Part shown: positions 3,060-5,232 of the stretch, one piece after another | Position numbering within the stretch: the stretch's first letter is position 1 | Layout: each line of letters starts with the position of its first letter | The notes under the pieces: model-generated | Databases searched by the model: none | The model's input: the letters and a program-made list of their open reading frames with translations, nothing else | What the model was told of the DNA's origin: nothing | DNA from: Bacteroidota bacterium | GTDB taxonomy: Bacteria; Bacteroidota; Bacteroidia; SpSt-205; S141-50 | Direction of reading: 5' to 3' | NCBI GenBank assembly: GCA_015490695.1 | Contig: WFXK01000294.1 | Span: 1 to 5,232, forward strand | Length of the DNA stretch: 5,232 nt | Translations under genes and position numbers: made by a program

Positions 3060-5232
3060 CGTAATAAAGTGATGTGCCCTCTTAAGATTTTATTTTGAAC
3101 TTTAATAGCATAGAAGTATACACCTTCATTGGCGGGTTTGCCATTAGAAAGTTTTCCATCCCATCGTGCCTGTGAAGAGGTGCTTTCGAAAACCTTATTT
3201 CCCCATCGGTCAAAAATCTGAACCCATTGGAATCCTTCTCCTTCATAACGCAATTGCCAGAAGTCATTGATGCCGTCTCCATTGGGTGTAAAGACAGTAG
3301 GAATGTAGATATCGGCGTCAGCAACTACGTAATAGCGTTGTTGAAAAGCATCGGTACAACCTAAGGTGTCTTCTACCCGTAGCGTTACGATGTAGCTGCC
3401 GGGGTATTCAAAAGTATGGATAGGGTGTTGTTCTTGGCTGGAGTGTCCGTCGCCGAAAGTCCATAACCATGAACGAATAGCACCTTGACTGCTATCAATG
3501 AACTGAATGGTTGCGTTGGGTAATTGTAGCGTATCTACTTGATTAGCTAAGGGTCCAAAGTAGGCTTTAGGTCCTGGAATAATTTCAATTGGAAGGGCAA
3601 CTAAGGCACTATCTACACACTTTCTGCTTTCGCCGTAGGCATATAAGGTAACCATATAGACGCCGGGTTGTGTATAAGTATGTGTGGGGTGTTCTACATT
3701 GCTAAAGGTACCGTCGCCGAAATCCCAGAGGTAGACGTAGCTGTCTTGAGAAGTATTTAAAAAGGATACTGTGATGGAGTCGCAGCCTTGTGTAGTACTC
3801 CATTGGAAAGAGGGTTGCGGTATAGGTAGGACTCTTACGTTAACTTGCATGCTGTCGCGGCATTTTCCTGTGGAGGCAAAGACCTTGTATAAGGTATCGT
3901 TCTCTGGGGTAGCAATAATGAAGGTGGAGTCGGCAGTTGTATAAACAACGTTAGGTGCTGAAAGCCAAGTGTAAAGGACGTTGGGTGCGGGAGAAAAGAG
4001 TTGAATAGCGATACTATCGCCTCTGCAGAGTAAAGTGTCTGTAGTTTGCCATTGTAGGTCTACGGGTTCTAATACGTAGACCGTTGTAGAGTCTACTAAT
4101 TTACATCCGCCGTATTCTACCCATAGGTAGTAGACGGTGGTTTCTGTAGGTTTGACTGTAGGGCGTAGCAATTGGGTGTCTTGCGGGCTTAAGAAACCGT
4201 TGGTATAGTTCCAGTAGGCGTATAGGGGGGCTATGCCGTTGCTATCTAAGGCAGCAGGCAACGTAATGCTTTCACCTCGGCAAATTTCTAATGGAGTAGC
4301 AGTAGTATCGGCATCTATGATAGGTGAAGGATAAACTTGTACTAAAACCGTGTCGGTACTGGGCGTTATACAACCTCGTCCCCAGACTTGTAACACATAA
4401 GTGGTTGTTGTAGGAGGAAATGCCCATGTGGTTGGCGAAGTAGAATCAGAAAGGTATGTAGAAGGGGTCCAAAGGTAGGTGATAGGGGGTACAGCGTTGC
4501 TAATGAGTGCTTCTAAATAGACGCTATCACCTGCGCAAATAGGTCCCATGACAGGTGTTAAAGCGACCGTTGGACGAGGTTCAACAATTACTTTAATGTA
4601 ATCGGCGTCGCTGGGACAGCCATTAGAGACCACAATCAATTGGTAAGTAACTGTATAGGGGGGGGAAGCCATGGGGTTTTGTGCTGTTGGGTCTGATAAT
4701 CCGATGGTAGGAGACCATTGGAAGGTGTAGGTGCCATCGCCTCCTGAAGGAATCCCTCCGATTTGAATGCTGTCGCCTAAGCAGATGATAACGCTATCGG
4801 GTCCGGCGTCTGCGGTAGGGCGTGGTGTAACATGCACAGTCAAATAGCTGATGCTATCTAAGGTTGTTGGGTCTGAGGTACAACCTGTTGCTAAATTGGT
4901 TACAATTAAATAGTAAATAGTTGTGGTATCGGGACGAGCATAAGGGTTTTTAACGGTGCTATCTGATAATCCTGTGCCAGGCACCCATAAATAGCTATGC
5001 GGACCGCCTTCAGGGTCTATGATGGTGGGGTTTAAGTAAACCCCAGGACCGTCTTTACACAAGTAAACGTCATTGCCAACATCGGCGATAGGTAAAGCGT
5101 ATACAACCACTTGGATTTCTGCGGAGTCGGAAGTACATCCGTTTTGGTCTATGACAACGGCTTTGTAGACGATGTCGTCGGGAGGGTTGGCTACAGGGTT
5201 GGGGATGTTAGTACTGCTAAGACCAATAGTAG
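3056..5232 (-). CDS. T9SS-secreted surface protein with Ig-like and PKD repeats (5' end outside window)
   Basis: The frame is open from the right edge to a TGA at 3056, giving 724 visible residues. The GTG at 5110 is not the start: the 40 codons before it encode another repeat (GLSSTNIPNPVANPP, then QNGCTSDSAEIQVVV). From N to C the visible part has one partial and five complete Ig-like repeats (5232-3821), each with a C-x-GDS-like strand, a W-x-P-x-x-GLSD-like strand, (T)T-x-Y-x-L-x-V and a closing GC; two PKD domains with LWDFGDGTFS and LWTFGDGHSS (3817-3320); and a CHU_C/TIGR04131-type C-terminal domain (3313-3059; VFTPNGDGINDFW, FDRWGNKVFES, WDGK, GVYFYAIK). Such domains direct export by the type IX secretion system and attachment to the cell surface. 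No catalytic domain is visible, so a SprB-like adhesin or structural role is plausible but unproven. A C8 run lies in the third visible repeat. The stop overlaps the coiled-coil gene by four bases. Confidence 0.95.
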   Translation of the reverse strand, partial: TIGLSSTNIPNPVANPPDDIVYKAVVIDQNGCTSDSAEIQVVVYALPIADVGNDVYLCKDGPGVYLNPTIIDPEGGPHSYLWVPGTGLSDSTVKNPYARPDTTTIYYLIVTNLATGCTSDPTTLDSISYLTVHVTPRPTADAGPDSVIICLGDSIQIGGIPSGGDGTYTFQWSPTIGLSDPTAQNPMASPPYTVTYQLIVVSNGCPSDADYIKVIVEPRPTVALTPVMGPICAGDSVYLEALISNAVPPITYLWTPSTYLSDSTSPTTWAFPPTTTTYVLQVWGRGCITPSTDTVLVQVYPSPIIDADTTATPLEICRGESITLPAALDSNGIAPLYAYWNYTNGFLSPQDTQLLRPTVKPTETTVYYLWVEYGGCKLVDSTTVYVLEPVDLQWQTTDTLLCRGDSIAIQLFSPAPNVLYTWLSAPNVVYTTADSTFIIATPENDTLYKVFASTGKCRDSMQVNVRVLPIPQPSFQWSTTQGCDSITVSFLNTSQDSYVYLWDFGDGTFSNVEHPTHTYTQPGVYMVTLYAYGESRKCVDSALVALPIEIIPGPKAYFGPLANQVDTLQLPNATIQFIDSSQGAIRSWLWTFGDGHSSQEQHPIHTFEYPGSYIVTLRVEDTLGCTDAFQQRYYVVADADIYIPTVFTPNGDGINDFWQLRYEGEGFQWVQIFDRWGNKVFESTSSQARWDGKLSNGKPANEGVYFYAIKVQNKILRGHITLLR
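3059..3313 (-). other. Type B T9SS C-terminal sorting domain (CHU_C / gliding-associated)
   Basis: The last 85 residues of the secreted protein carry IPTVFTPNGDGINDFWQL, WVQIFDRWGNKVFES, RWDGKLSNGKPANEGVYFY and a terminal basic/hydrophobic strand ending ITLLR. This is the pattern of the gliding-motility-associated C-terminal domain (PF13585 / TIGR04131). Domains of this type normally need a PorP/SprF-like partner for export, and none is encoded in the visible window. Confidence 0.93.
3320..3817 (-). repeat. Two tandem PKD domains
   Basis: Two copies of about 80 residues. The first (3817-3575) contains YLWDFGDGTFSNVEHPTHTY and GVYMVTL; the second (3568-3320) contains WLWTFGDGHSSQEQHPIHTF and GSYIVTLRV. 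The W-x-FGDG, S-x-x-x-HP-x-H-T and G-x-Y-x-V-T-L series is diagnostic of PKD beta-sandwich domains. The first copy has the paired cysteines found in the Ig-like repeats; the second keeps only the C-terminal cysteine. Confidence 0.92.
3821..5232 (-). repeat. Array of Ig-like repeats (one partial plus five complete)
   Basis: Units start near 5089, 4816, 4570, 4321 and 4063, with a partial unit from 5232 to 5090. Each is about 81-91 residues and repeats the order C-x-G-(D/E)-S, W-x-P-or-equivalent, P-x-x-T-x-x-Y, GC or its variant, and a final V-x-V-x-P-x-P linker. They resemble the CHU_C-associated Ig-like domains common in large Bacteroidota surface proteins. The units are diverged at both protein and DNA level, so this is an old array and not a recent tandem duplication. 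More copies probably lie upstream of the window. Confidence 0.88.
4658..4665 (-). repeat. C8 homopolymer (coding strand) in the surface-protein gene
   Basis: Eight G on the plus strand (C in the coding sense) encode Ser-Pro-Pro in the repeat segment MASPPYTV. Gain of one C brings a TAA at 4625-4623 into frame, and loss of one C brings a TGA at 4638-4636 into frame. Either change would remove the later repeats and the secretion domain. The tract itself is certain; use as a phase-variation switch is inference. Confidence 0.7.

Noticed and set aside
3060..3140. Internal promoter ahead of the coiled-coil/zapA pair
   Set aside because: The AT-rich stretch was searched for the Bacteroidota TAnnTTTG -7 element and a TTTG -33 element; only weak partial matches (for example TATACTTC) were found, so none is called.
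3082..3324. Minus-strand open frame of 80 codons
   Set aside because: It is a shifted-frame shadow of the well-conserved T9SS C-terminal domain in the secreted-protein gene.
5108..5110. GTG as the start of the secreted protein
   Set aside because: The frame stays open for 40 more codons to the window edge, and these encode a further copy of the same repeat, so the true start is outside the window.
3821..5232. CRISPR array or recent tandem DNA repeat
   Set aside because: The repetition is at protein-domain level, with units of about 245-270 bases and diverged DNA; there are no short identical repeats with unique spacers.
1..5232. tRNA, rRNA, riboswitch, insertion sequence or Rho-independent terminator
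   Set aside because: Overlapping coding sequence fills the window; I saw no cloverleaf, transposase, terminal inverted repeats or GC hairpin followed by a T run on the coding strand.

Overview
The window reads as chromosomal DNA from a member of the Bacteroidota (a Cytophaga/Chitinophaga/Saprospira-like lineage is plausible, but I cannot place it to genus). The strongest evidence is a large secreted protein made of Ig-like and PKD repeats that ends in a 'gliding motility-associated' CHU_C-type C-terminal domain, the sorting signal of the type IX secretion system. A DUF6122 family gene, known to me essentially from this phylum, and the lack of Shine-Dalgarno sequences before the starts both fit.

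All seven genes lie on the minus strand, so transcription runs from right to left. In that order they are: (1) the 3' part of the large T9SS-secreted repeat protein (3056 to beyond 5232; its start is outside the window); (2) a 91-residue coiled-coil protein (2784-3059); (3) ZapA, an FtsZ-ring-associated protein (2516-2791); (4) a hotdog-fold acyl-CoA thioesterase very like MenI/YdiI (2022-2519); (5) a CNNM/CBS/CorC_HlyC membrane protein of the 'hemolysin'/Mg-Co efflux type (781-2037); (6) a spermidine-synthase-like Rossmann methyltransferase (180-791); (7) the N-terminal part of a DUF6122 membrane protein (1-183, running off the left edge).

Every one of the six junctions is an overlap (4, 8, 4, 16, 11 and 4 bases), so there is no intergenic DNA, no visible terminator and no obvious internal promoter. 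The cluster looks like one translationally coupled operon, although its members have unrelated jobs: cell surface, cell division, menaquinone or acyl-CoA hydrolysis, divalent-cation transport and methyl transfer. The coiled-coil gene and zapA form the most clearly functional pair. The remaining genes look like housekeeping genes packed together.

I see no clearly new multi-gene system. The observations most worth a second look are: a C8 homopolymer in the surface-protein gene where gain or loss of one base gives an immediate stop in either direction (a possible phase-variation switch); a T8 slippery tract just before the methyltransferase stop where a -1 shift enters the DUF6122 frame; the conserved coiled-coil partner of ZapA; and the regular cysteine pairing through the secreted repeats.
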